A stretch of 64,000 nucleotides of DNA from Promethearchaeota archaeon (GTDB lineage: Archaea; Asgardarchaeota; Lokiarchaeia; Sigynarchaeales; SOKP01), in assembly GCA_019057775.1 (NCBI GenBank), contig JAHLWT010000307.1:62001-126000 (forward strand), written 5' to 3'. Shown one piece after another: positions 63,229 to 64,000 of the stretch. Made by a program: the position numbers and the translations under genes. Position 1 is the stretch's first letter, and each line of letters starts with the position of its first letter. The notes beneath the pieces are model-generated. The model did no database searches and was not told where the DNA came from. It saw only the letters and a list, made by a program, of their open reading frames with translations.

Positions 63229-64000
63229 TTAATAAAACATCTCATCTAATTGAGCTTTCAACTTGGAAGGAGGAAATTTAGGTTCTCTATTGAAGGTTAG
63301 TAATCCATTAATTTCTTGAAACTGATCATAAAGCTCTGTATAACAAAATCCATGAATCCACGTTTTTCTTTTATCAAATTCTTTCATTAATTTCAAAATA
63401 TGTTCTAATAGCTCTTCACTACTTTCAATTAAGTTTCCATATCCCCATCTATCCTCAATTTTTTTATACAAATCAAATCCATACCCCCCAATCTCACTAT
63501 ATATGATTGGTTCATTATTATATTTGGAGGGTTTTAGATATATTCTTGGTGCTGTTTGATCATGGTCTTTTTTTTCATCCTCAAATGATTGGGGGAGTAA
63601 ATGTAAGGGAAAGTAGAAGTGCCGAGTACAAATATCTGTATGTTCTGTGTGCCACCACCCATCGTTATCTATTATTAAGCGAGAAGGATCAATTGATTTA
63701 ATTAAATAATATAATGAAATCATATAGAATCGACGCTTGATATCTTTTTCTGCTCCGGCGATTCCCCATCCTTCATTCAAAGGAACCCACGCGATAATAG
63801 AAGGATGATTAAAATCTCTCTGAATTGCAGAGACAAATTCATTTATAAGATTTAACTGTGATTTTTCTGAAAATCTATAAGAATTTCCTATTTCTCCCCA
63901 CACTAATACGCCCATTCTATCACACCAATATAAAAATCGAGGATCAAATGTTTTCTGATGCGTTCGTAAACCGTTGAAACCAAAATCTTTTACGTATTGA
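63229..64000 (-). CDS. Glycoside hydrolase family 2 enzyme, C-terminal part (runs off right edge)
   Basis: The coding frame enters the window from the right with QYVKDFGFNGLRTHQKTFDP and ends at 63229, giving about 257 codons of a GH2 catalytic barrel. NEGWGIAG carries the acid/base glutamate and IIYSEIGGYGF the nucleophile. The C-terminus ends shortly after the barrel (PPSKLKAQLDEMFY). It is a beta-galactosidase/glucuronidase-type enzyme; substrate cannot be assigned. The 280 bases to the MBL gene hold nothing recognised. Confidence 0.9.
   Translation of the reverse strand, partial: QYVKDFGFNGLRTHQKTFDPRFLYWCDRMGVLVWGEIGNSYRFSEKSQLNLINEFVSAIQRDFNHPSIIAWVPLNEGWGIAGAEKDIKRRFYMISLYYLIKSIDPSRLIIDNDGWWHTEHTDICTRHFYFPLHLLPQSFEDEKKDHDQTAPRIYLKPSKYNNEPIIYSEIGGYGFDLYKKIEDRWGYGNLIESSEELLEHILKLMKEFDKRKTWIHGFCYTELYDQFQEINGLLTFNREPKFPPSKLKAQLDEMFY

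Noticed and set aside
1..64000. CRISPR array, insertion sequence or transposase
   Set aside because: No regularly spaced repeats and no transposase or integrase reading frame were seen; the repeats found are gene-end remnants.

Overview
The window is about 64 kb of AT-rich archaeal DNA, most likely from an Asgard archaeon (Lokiarchaeia-like). The archaeal markers are a ribosomal/RNA polymerase operon in the order rpo3(rpoD)-eL18-uL13-uS9 with an Fe-S-cluster subunit D, a group II chaperonin, archaeal tryptophanyl-tRNA synthetase, Lrp/AsnC regulators, TATA boxes, and Shine-Dalgarno sites of the GGTGAT/GGAGG type. The Asgard hint is the number of Ras/Arf/Rag/MglA-like small GTPases and GTPase-like folds: six in the window, two of them with ruined nucleotide-binding motifs. 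The assignment to Asgard is inference; no rRNA or tRNA gene was seen.

Layout. 0-8 kb: translation and transcription housekeeping (uS9, uL13, eL18, Rpo3), serine hydroxymethyltransferase, a coiled-coil protein, TrmI-type tRNA methyltransferase, an OB-fold tRNA-binding protein, and a P-loop-less GTPase-like protein coupled to a YjbQ enzyme. 8-17 kb: a Rag/Gtr-like GTPase, TrpRS, an Lrp regulator, a candidate structured RNA, thermosome, GTP-dependent PEP carboxykinase, and a GTPase-winged-helix protein that seems to start at AUA. 17-32 kb: a large redox cluster holding an FrhB-like protein, an HdrC-like fragment, a fused HdrC/B protein, an HdrA-GltD chimera, MvhD, a double-FAD HdrA, MvhD-winged helix, HdrA-MvhD, MetV, MetF and an Lrp regulator. 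With GlyA (2-3 kb) and a second MetV-MetF pair (59-60.6 kb) this points to tetrahydrofolate-linked C1 metabolism, with methylene-THF reduction coupled to a heterodisulfide-reductase-type electron-bifurcating complex and possibly to NAD(P)H.

32-47 kb: pepF and thiC genes carrying in-frame stop codons, an MglA-like GTPase, a serpin, an M28 membrane peptidase, a DUF401 permease, a URO-D protein with an amidohydrolase, a BshC-like/BshB-like pair (bacillithiol-type chemistry), and a GT2 glycosyltransferase lacking a canonical start. 47-58 kb is an accessory, mosaic region: hydrolases, an ABC exporter, three sugar-oxidation-type enzymes, and five copies (one complete, four truncated or broken) of a minus-strand small-gene family scattered between the other genes. 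Two of these copies lie as near-identical direct repeats on either side of a gene encoding a degenerate Rab-like GTPase fused through a coiled coil to a TIR domain. This is the most novel-looking element here and a candidate immune or signalling switch. 58-64 kb: thioesterase, second MetVF, a seven-helix membrane protein with a cytosolic zinc domain, a metallo-beta-lactamase-fold protein, and the C-terminal part of a GH2 glycosidase running off the window.
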